DNA of 64,000 nt from Metabacillus niabensis (GTDB taxonomy: Bacteria > Bacillota > Bacilli > Bacillales > Bacillaceae), in the NCBI RefSeq assembly GCF_020524345.1, contig NZ_JAIVLH010000002.1:360960-424959 (forward strand). The letters are read 5' to 3'. The translations under genes and the position numbers were made by a program. The first letter of the stretch is position 1; each line of letters begins with the position of its first letter. Below the pieces are notes generated by a model, which was not told the origin of the DNA, did not search any database, and worked only from the letters and a program-made list of their open reading frames with translations. Positions 57,034-64,000 of the stretch are shown in pieces.

Positions 57034-57118
57034 TTAGGCGACTCGGCCACCATAGCATTTGCTTTAGGTCCGTAGTTTTGCGTCCCTACCTTTCGATAGG
57101 TTTGCCGTTTTCTAATAG
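57034..57118 (-). promoter_or_regulatory. Cyclic di-GMP-I (GEMM) riboswitch aptamer
   Basis: On the minus strand the leader reads CGGCAAACC, a helix capped by the GAAA tetraloop (TATCGAAAGGTA), then GGGACGCAAA and, after a second helix, GGCCGAGTCGCC. These are the conserved pieces of GEMM RNA, including the GNRA tetraloop that docks on its receptor and the GGACGCAAA core that binds c-di-GMP. A rho-independent terminator follows. Whether ligand turns the gene on or off cannot be told by eye. Confidence 0.88.
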
Positions 57119-57136
57119 TCTATAAGTTATAGGTTC

Positions 57137-57164
57137 ATTTTACTATTAAATAGGTAAAAATCAA
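57137..57164 (-). promoter_or_regulatory. Promoter of the riboswitch transcript
   Basis: -35 TTGATT (57159-57164), a 16-bp spacer and -10 TAAAAT (57137-57142) on the minus strand. The start point near 57130 is just before the aptamer. Confidence 0.55.
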
Positions 57165-57206
57165 CATCGAAATGCTAAAAACAATTATTTTGTTAAGTGC
57201 AAAAAA

Positions 57207-57241
57207 GATAACCCCTTCTATTTTCATTAGATGGGGTTATC
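57207..57241 (-). terminator. Terminator of the NERD gene
   Basis: GATAACCCC pairs with GGGGTTATC with further CTA/TAG pairing inside; T-run on the minus strand. It can also work on the plus strand. Confidence 0.85.
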
Positions 57242-57274
57242 AAAAAAGGATTTTAATTACCTAAAAGTAACCTA

Positions 57275-58105
57275 CTATTCTAAACTCTTTTGATGTTCAA
57301 AACAATATATCTTCCCTTTAAACTTCTTACTGGACAAACAAAATGACTTGACCTTTTTTGAAACAGTCTTATTACATAGAAAGCACTTTGCTTGTTGATT
57401 TTGGCTATTTACCTCCCCCTCTATCTTTAGGGATTGAACATGCTGCTCTCGAATAGAATGATCTTTTATGTTAGCTTCAACTAATATTGAATAGATTCTT
57501 TTTATCTCATCTTCTTTTAAAATTGGCTCTTTATTATGTATCTTATTAACTGATACTTTCCTATGTATATACTCCGACAATTCAACATCATATACAATCA
57601 ACTCATCAGAACTCATTTTTCTAAAATCTAACTCGTCAATTTTAAATGTGCATCGTTTAGTGAATGACACCATTGAAATAAATGAGTGATGATACTTCTC
57701 TTCAATATGATTTTTTATCGCATGAATATGTCCATAATTTTGAAGAAAAGGATTCATCATCTTAAACTTTCCATTTACTGACCATGTTTTTCTATCTTTC
57801 CCACCATAAATAGTCCCTTGATAATTTTTTGTTTCGATTACAAAGATTCCATATGATGTAATGACAATATGGTCAATTTGTGAATAGCCTGATTTAGCTT
57901 TATCATTTTTAAGCATGATATCAGATAAGTGGGTATACTCTTTAGGGAGTTGAGCTAATTGGAGATCAATTTTGTATTCTCCAATTTCTCCTTTCCTGGT
58001 TGCAACCTTTTCATTGTGTTTTTCCTTTAAAGCTATAGGCATTATTTGTGATTTATGTTCTTTTACTTGTTCCTTCTTTTTAAATAAGCTTGATAAAAGT
58101 TTCAT
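57275..58105 (-). CDS. NERD-domain protein with C-terminal cysteine motifs
   Basis: 276 residues. The nuclease-related NERD domain (about 35-150) shows RKGEIGEYKIDLQL, the Asp of QIDHIVITSYGIFVIETKNYQGTIYG (D and E-x-K catalytic pattern) and an FLQNYGHIHAIK end. The C-terminal 40 residues carry CFLCNKTVSKKVKSFC and CFEH, a possible small metal-binding site. NERD proteins are putative DNA-processing enzymes. It is monocistronic and lies at the edge of the toxin island. Confidence 0.85.
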   Translation of the reverse strand: MKLLSSLFKKKEQVKEHKSQIMPIALKEKHNEKVATRKGEIGEYKIDLQLAQLPKEYTHLSDIMLKNDKAKSGYSQIDHIVITSYGIFVIETKNYQGTIYGGKDRKTWSVNGKFKMMNPFLQNYGHIHAIKNHIEEKYHHSFISMVSFTKRCTFKIDELDFRKMSSDELIVYDVELSEYIHRKVSVNKIHNKEPILKEDEIKRIYSILVEANIKDHSIREQHVQSLKIEGEVNSQNQQAKCFLCNKTVSKKVKSFCLSSKKFKGKIYCFEHQKSLE

Positions 58106-58157
58106 AATTATCTCCTCGACCTAAAAACTAATCTATTTACTTTGTAATAAAAATAAA

Positions 58158-58188
58158 TAGCTCAAGAGTTTTATCGTCTCTTGAGCTA
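58158..58188 (-). terminator. Terminator of the 58.2-kb gene
   Basis: A perfect 11-bp stem (TAGCTCAAGAG with CTCTTGAGCTA) followed by T-rich sequence on the minus strand. Confidence 0.75.
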
Positions 58189-58205
58189 CATTGTTAAGTA
58201 TTTGA

Positions 58206-58730
58206 TTAAAAGTGATTTATGATCTCCTTAAAAACATATGAAGGTTTTTTTAATAAGCTCCTTAAATCAATTCTTTTCGATTCTAAACCATTGTTAATCA
58301 AAAGTGTATTCTGTAATGGATCCATCTCTAAAGATAGATCCTTGATTCGATAGTTTTGAATTCTAGTTGCTTTATCAAGTTCCCTCTCATCTAGCTCAAA
58401 TTTGGCCCTGTCAGAAATACGTCTAAGCATTCTCCATAATGTAACTTCTTCTTTAGATTTCATAAATATTTCTGGCAGTTCTTTTGCTTGCTTTAAGGTA
58501 TTTAAAGTAGTAATTGTATATACTGAAATCCCGTAACCAACTGGTTTTACTATATGCTTAAGTGATTCCCAGACTTCAATTTCAAAGCGAATGTGTTCCT
58601 CATCACTTGAATTTTCCCTATCTACTGTAACTTCTTTGATTTTACCAACAAGTCTGATTCCATTTTGAGAAGTCACACCATTTTTTGTATAGAGAGCAAC
58701 ATACTTCGCTTCCTGCCATCCCTTTTGCAT
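58206..58730 (-). CDS. Hypothetical protein, 5' end removed by the insertion sequence
   Basis: 174 codons that I do not recognise. The middle is mixed alpha/beta (EVTVDRENSSDEEHIRFEIEVWESLKHI) and the rest is charged. The apparent ATG (58728-58730) is made from the terminal TGCAT of the insertion sequence, so the genuine gene began further upstream and its N-terminal part is lost. The region may be the C-terminal end of a larger enzyme. Whether any protein is still made is doubtful. Confidence 0.5.
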   Translation of the reverse strand: MQKGWQEAKYVALYTKNGVTSQNGIRLVGKIKEVTVDRENSSDEEHIRFEIEVWESLKHIVKPVGYGISVYTITTLNTLKQAKELPEIFMKSKEEVTLWRMLRRISDRAKFELDERELDKATRIQNYRIKDLSLEMDPLQNTLLINNGLESKRIDLRSLLKKPSYVFKEIINHF

Positions 58731-58804
58731 AGGTTACACTTAGTTGGACAGATTCGTTAAGGTCATATACACTTGGTTCAAATAAAGACTGAGGAAAATC
58801 AGAA

Positions 58805-59176
58805 ATGGCCAAAAGAGAAAGAAGAAGTTACACAAAAGAATTCAAGGAACAAATTGTTCAATTACATGCCTCTGGGAAAGCTAGGGCTGAAATTATCAAA
58901 GAATACGACTTGACTGCATCTGCCTTTGATAAGTGGGTTCGGCAGCACCAGAATAGTGGGTCTTTTGAAGAGAAAGATAACCGTACACCAGAACAAGAAG
59001 AGCTAATTCGTTTACGAAAAGAGAATCAACGACTGGCAATGGAGAATGATACTTTAAAGCAAGCCGCGCTGATCATATGGGACGAAAGTAGATGTGATCC
59101 GTCAGAACAGTCACAAATACTCGGTATCAGCAATGTGCGACGTCCTACAAATCTCCCGAAGCACATACTATTATGA
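58805..59176 (+). CDS. IS3-family transposase OrfA
   Basis: 123 residues. An HTH region (YTKEFKEQIVQLHASGKARAEIIKEYDLTASAFDKWVRQ) is followed by a leucine-zipper-like helix (ELIRLRKENQRLAMENDTLKQAALI). In relatives this ends shortly after in MGRK and a stop, with orfB reached by a -1 frameshift. Here an ATAT instead of AT near 59075 puts MGRK-stop out of frame and lengthens OrfA by a nonsense tail. The OrfAB fusion may therefore not form. Confidence 0.85.
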   Translation: MAKRERRSYTKEFKEQIVQLHASGKARAEIIKEYDLTASAFDKWVRQHQNSGSFEEKDNRTPEQEELIRLRKENQRLAMENDTLKQAALIIWDESRCDPSEQSQILGISNVRRPTNLPKHILL

Positions 59177-59918
59177 AGCCAAAATTCGAGATAACCAAGA
59201 TGAAGAATTAACCGAACTGATCATTGATATTTTTAAGAAAAGCCGGGATAACTATGGCCAAAGAAAAATAAAGATAGAACTAAAAAAGAAAGGCTGGAGG
59301 GTCTCACGCCGTCGTATTGGACGAATAATGAAAGAACAAGGACTAGTTTCCAAATACACCGTAGCTCAATTCAAGCCTTCTAAAACGACTTGTAATGAAT
59401 CGGAAGTAGGGAATACATTGAATCGAGAATTCGATCAAGACCAGGAACTCAAAGTGATTGTGAGTGATTTAACATACGTTCGAGTTCAACAGAAATGGCA
59501 TTATATTTGTGTTTTAGTAGATTTATATAATCGTGAAATTATCGGCTACAGCGCTGGTCCTCATAAAAGTGCTGAGTTAGTTCAGCGTGCCTTTGCATCA
59601 GTGAAATACAATCTTAATAGACTCGAACTATTCCACACAGATAGAGGTAGTGAATTTAAGAATCAGTTGAATGATCAAGCATTAGGAGCCTTTGATATTG
59701 AACGATCATTGAGTGAAAAAGGAACACCTTATGACAATGCCGTAGCTGAAGCGACATTCAAGACTATCAAAACAGAATTCGTTCATGGGAAGGTTTTCTC
59801 TAGCCAACACGAACTTGACCTTGAACTTTTTGACTACGTACATTGGTACAATAACATTCGAATTCATGGATCATTAGGTTATTTAACACCGTCTGAATAC
59901 AAGTTAACAGACTTTTAA
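59094..59918 (+). CDS. IS3-family transposase OrfB (DDE integrase)
   Basis: 274 residues. An N-terminal HTH_21-like region (KYSVSAMCDVLQISRSTYYY) precedes an rve integrase core. The catalytic triad is Asp in VSDLTYV, Asp in FHTDRGSEF and Glu in AVAEATFKTIKTE. A GTG at 59094 is the first start. The catalytic domain looks complete; activity depends on fusion with OrfA. Confidence 0.9.
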   Translation: MIRQNSHKYSVSAMCDVLQISRSTYYYEAKIRDNQDEELTELIIDIFKKSRDNYGQRKIKIELKKKGWRVSRRRIGRIMKEQGLVSKYTVAQFKPSKTTCNESEVGNTLNREFDQDQELKVIVSDLTYVRVQQKWHYICVLVDLYNREIIGYSAGPHKSAELVQRAFASVKYNLNRLELFHTDRGSEFKNQLNDQALGAFDIERSLSEKGTPYDNAVAEATFKTIKTEFVHGKVFSSQHELDLELFDYVHWYNNIRIHGSLGYLTPSEYKLTDF

Positions 59919-59948
59919 ATATTTGTCCGATTTACTGTTGACATTCCA

Positions 59949-60007
59949 CTTGCTGGTAAATCTAAGGTGTGTTCGCCTTCCCCGTGTCTAATAAATATTA
60001 TCTCCAA
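59949..60007 (-). pseudogene. Histidine-phosphatase gene, first 20 codons only
   Basis: From TTG 60007, behind GGAAG, the minus strand reads LEIIFIRHGEGEHTLDLPAS before hitting the insertion sequence. The RHGE motif is the phosphohistidine signature of the phosphoglycerate-mutase-like superfamily. The rest of the gene is absent on the other side of the element. Confidence 0.65.
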
Positions 60008-60126
60008 ATCGTCTCTCTTCCTTCACTTCTTACGACATTAAACTACCCTTTAAGTTGCGTAATTTACAAATTCAAGATGAATTATCTAAATTCCTTTTTT
60101 TCTCTAGAATATTGCCTTTAAATGAT

Positions 60127-60172
60127 AAAAGCACTATCCTTGTTCAAGAATAGCGCTTAGATTGTTGAAGAT
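60127..60172. repeat. Hairpin repeat, copy 1
   Basis: AAGCACTATCCTTGTTCAAG and the following AATAGCGCTT form an imperfect hairpin, then AGATTGTTGAAGAT. It lies downstream of the DHFR-like gene. See related copies at 62055, 62692 and 63848. Confidence 0.65.
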
Positions 60173-60274
60173 TGAAAACTTTAAAAGAACTTCAAAATTG
60201 ACTTTTGATTATTGTGCTAAAGAACCCTTTAGTAGAACAAAGTGACAATAAACTCATTGAAATGTACCCTTTGT

Positions 60275-60838
60275 TTAATTCAATCTATAAATTAATTGAA
60301 CAACGCCAGAAGAAAACTTTTTGGTTTCAACTATTTGTAGATTTAATCTCTTGTTTATATCTATAAATAAAGGTTTTCCTTCTCCCAAAATAATTGGATG
60401 AACAGATAATCTAAATTCATCAACAAGTCCCAAATTGATAAAAGTTGTAATAAGGCTTGATCCACCATATAGCCAGATGTCCCTACCGGGCTTTTTCTTT
60501 AATTTATTAACTTCTTCAACAATGTTATCATTTATTAATATCGCTCGATTATCAGTTTCCTTTTGTGTTCTGGAAAACACATACTTCTCTTTGCTATGAA
60601 CCAATCTCCACATTTCTTTATCGGTATCCGAGTCTTCATTTTTTGGAATATATTGCCCCCATATATCGTAGCTTTTTCTACCATATAGTATAGTATCAAT
60701 TTGATTCAAAAATTTATTGAAATCCATATCAGGGTCCATAATGCACCAGTCAACTTCTCCATTCGGCCCTTCAATAAATCCATCTAAAGTAACTGCTAAA
60801 TCTAAAATCACTCTTCTTGCTCTCTCGTTAATGATCAT
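60275..60838 (-). CDS. Dihydrofolate-reductase-like (RibD C-terminal) protein
   Basis: 187 residues of the RibD C-terminal/DHFR-like fold. Visible blocks are RVILDLAVTLDGFIEGPNGEVDW, TILYGRKSYDIW and GRDIWLYGGSSLITTFI, the last binding NADPH. Many Bacillus genomes carry several of these, with unknown reductase substrates. It is divergent from a WYL-domain regulator, a common pairing. AAGGAG precedes the ATG. Confidence 0.88.
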   Translation of the reverse strand: MIINERARRVILDLAVTLDGFIEGPNGEVDWCIMDPDMDFNKFLNQIDTILYGRKSYDIWGQYIPKNEDSDTDKEMWRLVHSKEKYVFSRTQKETDNRAILINDNIVEEVNKLKKKPGRDIWLYGGSSLITTFINLGLVDEFRLSVHPIILGEGKPLFIDINKRLNLQIVETKKFSSGVVQLIYRLN

Positions 60839-60915
60839 ATTTTTATCTCCTTTTATCTTATAGAATTTCCCTAATTGCTAAAATCATAAGGTATAAACTA
60901 TACTATACGAAAAAC

Positions 60916-60931
60916 ATGACAAGTAATGACA
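60916..60931. promoter_or_regulatory. Direct repeat in the divergent promoter region
   Basis: ATGACA occurs at 60916-60921 and 60926-60931, one helical turn apart, with a third partial copy at 60931. It is a candidate site for the WYL regulator. Confidence 0.4.
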
Positions 60932-60956
60932 TGATTAAATGAAAAAGGTGAAAAAA

Positions 60957-61898
60957 ATGTCAAAAGCCAAGTGTCTGTTAGATATTCTTATGTTTGTTAC
61001 GACTAAGAAAAAGTTTACTGCACAAGAAATAGCTGATGAATTTCATATATCCATTCGTACTGTACACAGATACATATTAGATTTATCTGATATGGGATTG
61101 CCAATTTACTCAGAACAAGGACGTAATGGTGGATATACAGTATTAACGAGTAGATTTCTTCCTCCAATTTTATTTACAGAAGAAGAAGCTGTTTCTATTT
61201 TCTATGCTTTTCAATCTCTAAATTACTATCGCAACTTGCCATTTGATACTGAAATCTCCTCGGTCGACCATAAATTATATAGTTCACTCCAGAGTGAAGC
61301 TAAAATAAAAATAGATAAAATTCGGTCTTATATTGCTTTTTGGAACCCCAAAAGAACGATTGATACCCCCCTTTTAAACGATGTTTTAAAGTATTCTATT
61401 GAGAATAGAAATTTACACATTCAATATGAATCTAAATCAGGTATAAGGAAAAAACACATCCGTCCTATCGGTGTATATGCCCATGATGGATTATGGTATT
61501 TGCCTGCTTACGATTATCATAAGAAAAAAATATTACTGTATCGTGTAGATCGTATTCTTTCCATTCTATCAACTGAAGAAAACGAAGATGAATTCATGAA
61601 TTTTAAAGAATGGTTCAACTTTATTGAAGTAAAAAACCCAATTCGACTGCATGTGCATTTAACTATGGAAGGTATTCGTCAATGTAAAAGTGTTCCTTAT
61701 TTTGAGGGTTTTGTAGTCACGCAAGAAGATGGAACTGGATATATAGATACAACCATAGATAGAGGTGAACTTAATTTTATAACATCACTATTTTTAAGAC
61801 TTGGAAGTCACGCACGAATTTTGGAACCAAAGGAATTAATCGTTGGAATACGTAAACAGGCGGAAGAAATTTTAACTATGTATCAAGACGATAATTAA
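60957..61898 (+). CDS. YafY-type HTH/WYL-domain transcriptional regulator
   Basis: About 313 residues. An N-terminal HTH_11 (CLLDILMFVTTKKKFTAQEIADEFHISIRTVHRYILDL) is followed by a WYL effector domain (about 140-235: IRPIGVYAHDGLWYLPAYDYHKKKILLYRVDRI) and a WCX C-terminal extension. WYL domains sense nucleic acids or other ligands. I choose ATG 60957, placed after AAAGGTG, over the ATG at 60939. It is divergent from the DHFR-like gene, which is its likely target. Confidence 0.88.
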   Translation: MSKAKCLLDILMFVTTKKKFTAQEIADEFHISIRTVHRYILDLSDMGLPIYSEQGRNGGYTVLTSRFLPPILFTEEEAVSIFYAFQSLNYYRNLPFDTEISSVDHKLYSSLQSEAKIKIDKIRSYIAFWNPKRTIDTPLLNDVLKYSIENRNLHIQYESKSGIRKKHIRPIGVYAHDGLWYLPAYDYHKKKILLYRVDRILSILSTEENEDEFMNFKEWFNFIEVKNPIRLHVHLTMEGIRQCKSVPYFEGFVVTQEDGTGYIDTTIDRGELNFITSLFLRLGSHARILEPKELIVGIRKQAEEILTMYQDDN

Positions 61899-62054
61899 AA
61901 TATTTATTTTTTTACTAATCCACTATTAAAATCAGGAGCAACTGTTTTAATGTTCGCCTTATTTAACTTTTCTGCTCCGTTTGTTTAAGTGTAACTCTTC
62001 ACAATCTCAATTACATTCTAATTGATCTTCATCAATCTACCTGGCCCTTATATG

Positions 62055-62100
62055 AAAAAGAGCGGCATCCTTATTCAAGAATGGCGCTCGATTGTTGAAT
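62055..62100. repeat. Hairpin repeat, copy 2
   Basis: GAGCGGCATCCTT and AAGAATGGCGCTC pair with two mismatches around ATTC, followed by GATTGTTGAAT. It lies 17 bp after the GrpB gene stop and could terminate it. Confidence 0.7.
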
Positions 62101-62116
62101 AACGTATATTTGATTG

Positions 62117-62650
62117 TTAATTCATAGCTTTATCTAATATGTTATTTATAAATTCTGACTTACCTAAAGTATAGGAAGTTCGGTCTTGCACAGTCTCTGC
62201 TAAATTCCTTTTAATCTTTTCATACTCAGTAACTGCTTCGTGGTTATTACGAAGGTAATCTCTAAATGCTATATGCTTTTTAAGTTCTTTACTATCTTTG
62301 TTACAAACATAAAGATGATGCTCCATCCATCTTGTACCGTATTCATCCCAAGGAGAATATATATCTTTTCTACCAAATGCTTCTCTGCCTTCAAAACTCC
62401 ATTCTTCTTGGTGAAAATACCCTAGCTTTTCAAGTGCACGAATTACATTTGTGAAGACATCATAAATTTCAATCACAATATCTATATCTAGGATTGGCTT
62501 TGCCCCTAACCCTTTGATCGAAGTACTTCCAACATGTTCAATATCAATAATTAAATTGCCTAATGACTTACTAATTACCTGTTTTATGGATTTAAACTCC
62601 TTTATCCATTGCTCATCAAAATCTAAAATTTTTATACCAGTATGAGTCAA
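62117..62650 (-). CDS. GrpB-family (UPF0157) nucleotidyltransferase-like protein
   Basis: 177 residues with the GrpB layout. The strand-turn motif IIDIEHVGSTSIKGLGAKPILDIDI provides the GS and paired acidic residues of the nucleotidyltransferase fold. RWMEHHLYVCN and HIAFRDYLRNN follow. It starts at TTG 62650, eight bases after GGAGG. Some relatives are fused to CoaE. The substrate is not established. Confidence 0.88.
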   Translation of the reverse strand: MTHTGIKILDFDEQWIKEFKSIKQVISKSLGNLIIDIEHVGSTSIKGLGAKPILDIDIVIEIYDVFTNVIRALEKLGYFHQEEWSFEGREAFGRKDIYSPWDEYGTRWMEHHLYVCNKDSKELKKHIAFRDYLRNNHEAVTEYEKIKRNLAETVQDRTSYTLGKSEFINNILDKAMN

Positions 62651-62691
62651 TCATTGTTCCTCCAATATAGTTATTAAACAGTTAAAATAGA

Positions 62692-62738
62692 AATAGGCGC
62701 ACATCCTATTCAAGAAGGGCGCTTCTATTGCGGAAGAT
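62692..62738. repeat. Hairpin repeat, copy 3
   Basis: TAGGCGCACATCCTATTCAA then GAAGGGCGCTTCTATTGCGGAA. It is a diverged member of the same family, downstream of the ACT-domain gene. Confidence 0.55.
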
Positions 62739-62813
62739 CATTATTGAACTAGAGCCATCGTTAGTTGAGTATAGTATCTTTTTAATACTAGATAAATGTA
62801 TGACCAGCATTCT

Positions 62814-63164
62814 CTAATACTGTTTTGCTTTTTCTACGGAATGCACTTTAATCAACAAGTAATCTGTATTAAAAGTAGAAATAGCAAAAATGCTTATATT
62901 GTTTTTCGCCAATGGATTAGCTAATGAAGATAATATTCCTGTTAAACTAAAATCTAATACACCCTCTACTTTGATACATTTCCAATCATGTTCCACGTCC
63001 TTTAGATTACTACCAGGAACATTAGAGGTAGGACATACAATAGAGAGTTCTTCGTTTGTACGTGTAATTGAAAAGAATTCGCCTTTGCCTGCCCAAGATG
63101 GTATCTCTTCTGTTGATGGTAATTTCACAACAGAGAATAAAGTTTCCAATATGACTAAATTCAT
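62814..63164 (-). CDS. ACT-domain (CASTOR-like) protein
   Basis: About 116 residues made of two ACT-like halves (LFSVVKLPSTEEIPSWAGKGEFFSITRTNEELSIVCP and VEGVLDFSLTGILSSLANPLAKNNISIFAISTFNTDYLLI). This is the stand-alone CASTOR/ACT-like family, whose members bind amino acids. I use ATG 63164, correctly spaced after AAGGGG. The ligand is unknown. Confidence 0.87.
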   Translation of the reverse strand: MNLVILETLFSVVKLPSTEEIPSWAGKGEFFSITRTNEELSIVCPTSNVPGSNLKDVEHDWKCIKVEGVLDFSLTGILSSLANPLAKNNISIFAISTFNTDYLLIKVHSVEKAKQY

Positions 63165-63288
63165 ATCTATCACCCCTTAATTAAAACGGATACTCCGATG
63201 CCTTTCCGCAACATCGCACCTGTTAGTTCGGTAACTAAAAATTAAAACTAATCGTATTATTGAATAATAAAGGGAGAGGAAATTAATA

Positions 63289-63732
63289 ATGTCCTTAATA
63301 ATCAGATGTGTAGAAGAAGATGACATGAACCAATTGACCGATTTAATGTATCAGTATATCGTTGATTTTTATAAAAGACCTAAACCACCTATTAAAAACA
63401 TACATAATTTAATTGACACGTTACTTGAAGAGAATAGAGGAATTCAATTCGTAGCTGAACTAGATGGTAAACTTCTCGGCTTTGCAACATTATATTTTAG
63501 TTTTAGTACAACGAAAGCTGATAAAATAACTGTAATGAATGATCTATTTGTAGTTGAGATCGCAAGAGGGACAGGGGTAGCCCAAGAACTGTTTAAATAA
63601 TGCGAAAAATATACAAAAGAAAATGAGTATGCACATATGGGGTGGGTAACTGCAACTGATAATTACCGTGCCCAAAGATTTTATGAAAAGATGGGTGGTT
63701 CTCTTGGAAGTTGGATGAACTATTCAATATAA
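63289..63732 (+). pseudogene. GNAT acetyltransferase interrupted by one stop codon
   Basis: The frame starts at ATG 63289 after AGGGAGAGG. It is a GNAT-fold acetyltransferase (LIIRCVEEDDMNQLTDLMYQY, FVAELDGKLLGFATLYFSF, ITVMNDLFVVEIARGTGVAQELF). An in-frame TAA at 63598-63600 lies just after the acetyl-CoA-binding loop. The same frame then continues CEKYTKENEYAHMGWVTATDNYRAQRFYEKMGG to TAA 63732, the normal C-terminal half. It is therefore a single nonsense lesion. The truncated product should be inactive. Confidence 0.85.
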
Positions 63733-63749
63733 GCCAAAATGCCTTTTGG

Positions 63750-63780
63750 AAAGACCTCTATATCGGAGGTCTTTATTTTT
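63750..63780 (+). terminator. Terminator after the GNAT gene
   Basis: AAAGACCTC pairs with GAGGTCTTT around a 7-base loop, then ATTTTT. Confidence 0.85.
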
Positions 63781-63847
63781 ATACATTTGTCATTTGATAA
63801 TTTTTTATCTCTTTATCTCTTTTTATTTCATTACTCGCTTACGTTAG

Positions 63848-63892
63848 CACAATAGGGACTGCCTCTGTTGAACAATCGCGCTCGATCGTAAT
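63848..63892. repeat. Hairpin repeat, copy 4 (diverged)
   Basis: CACAATAGGGACTGCCTCTG then TTGAACAATCGCGCTCGATCG shares the TTGAACAATCGCGCTCGAT-like core of the family, but the left arm is altered. Confidence 0.4.
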
Positions 63893-63894
63893 AT

Positions 63895-63930
63895 AAGTTT
63901 AACCAGGTTTTACTGGTTGAACTTTTTTTA
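63895..63930 (+). terminator. Terminator near the right edge
   Basis: AAGTT-T-AACCAG pairs with CTGGTT-G-AACTT around GTTTTA, followed by TTTTTTT on the plus strand. Confidence 0.7.
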
Positions 63931-64000
63931 TTTAGTTTTATTATAGCGGTAGTCGGAGTAGAACGAAGCGCTCGTGGGACATTGATCCCGTCAGCAAAAC

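Larger units (their letters stand above)
58726..59948 (+). mobile_element. IS3-family insertion sequence (IS150-like), 1,223 bp
   Basis: Two overlapping frames (orfA, orfB) lie between imperfect terminal inverted repeats starting TG. The left end is TGCATAGG... and the right end, inverted, TGGAATGT...; both reach GGACA at position 25 and agree at about 60% of positions. No matching target duplication is visible (left flank ttt, right flank ctt). The two flanks belong to different broken genes, so a deletion or recombination has occurred at the element. Confidence 0.88.

Noticed and set aside
60127..63892. CRISPR array from spaced repeats at the right end
   Set aside because: Only four diverged hairpin units, irregularly spaced and separated by genes; no cas genes in the window.

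Overview
The window is low-GC, AT-rich DNA from a Bacillaceae member (Bacillus sensu lato). Supporting signs are strong AGGAGG-type ribosome sites, TTG and GTG starts, CcpA-type cre boxes, a BceRS-BceAB-like module, a YabR-like S1 protein, LXG toxins and a C-terminal FIMAH-like domain on a secreted glycosidase. No rRNA, tRNA or CRISPR array is visible. The species cannot be named from this sequence.

Layout. 0-2.1 kb: the start of an AtuA-type (DUF1446) catabolic gene behind a sigma-54 promoter, its PAS/AAA+/Fis activator, and a cluster of three palindromes. 2.3-13.5 kb: housekeeping and stress genes: a secreted esterase, a PadR/HAAS pair, a BceRSAB-like peptide-sensing transporter module, mscL, a HEAT protein, a YdeI protein with a CDGSH motif, an operon pairing a small protein ending in an SSB-like DDLPF tip with a stand-alone RQC-type protein and a zinc-ribbon fragment, and an AraC/GyrI-like regulator. 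13.7-15.6 kb: a decayed GH88 gene beside an N-terminally truncated AraC gene. 16.3-18.5 kb: an Asp/Glu racemase and a divergent MocR regulator.

19.2-32.5 kb is an alpha-1,6-mannan utilisation locus on the minus strand. A GntR/LacI-type repressor is followed by GH125, a sugar ABC importer, YesL-like DUF624, a secreted CBM-GH76, two Gfo/Idh/MocA oxidoreductases alternating with two TIM-barrel isomerase/epimerase-like enzymes, and a cytosolic GH76. cre sites and a strong promoter head it. The likely flow is extracellular endo-cleavage, import of manno-oligosaccharides, then cytosolic GH125 and GH76 trimming. The oxidoreductase/TIM-barrel pairs suggest an extra oxidative (3-keto-type) route.

32.8-48.0 kb: a zinc-free MDR oxidoreductase, rifampin phosphotransferase, a Uma2 protein, a fructose-type PTS operon with two class II aldolases and a PRD activator, an AraC regulator converging on a PhyH-HEAT fusion, a TPR-like protein, and the YabR-like protein.

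48.7-58.1 kb is a polymorphic-toxin island: an intact LXG toxin (WHH nuclease end) with its SMI1/KNR4 partner, an AHH toxin remnant with an ankyrin protein, and a 5'-truncated LXG copy with an LHH nuclease end and SMI1/KNR4 partners. Related hairpins follow the partner genes. Next to it, a c-di-GMP-I (GEMM) riboswitch with a terminator precedes an unrecognised 244-residue protein, then a NERD protein. 58.7-59.9 kb is an IS3-family element whose two flanks are unrelated broken genes. 60-64 kb holds small accessory genes (DHFR-like, WYL regulator, GrpB, ACT, a broken GNAT gene) interspersed with a hairpin repeat family.
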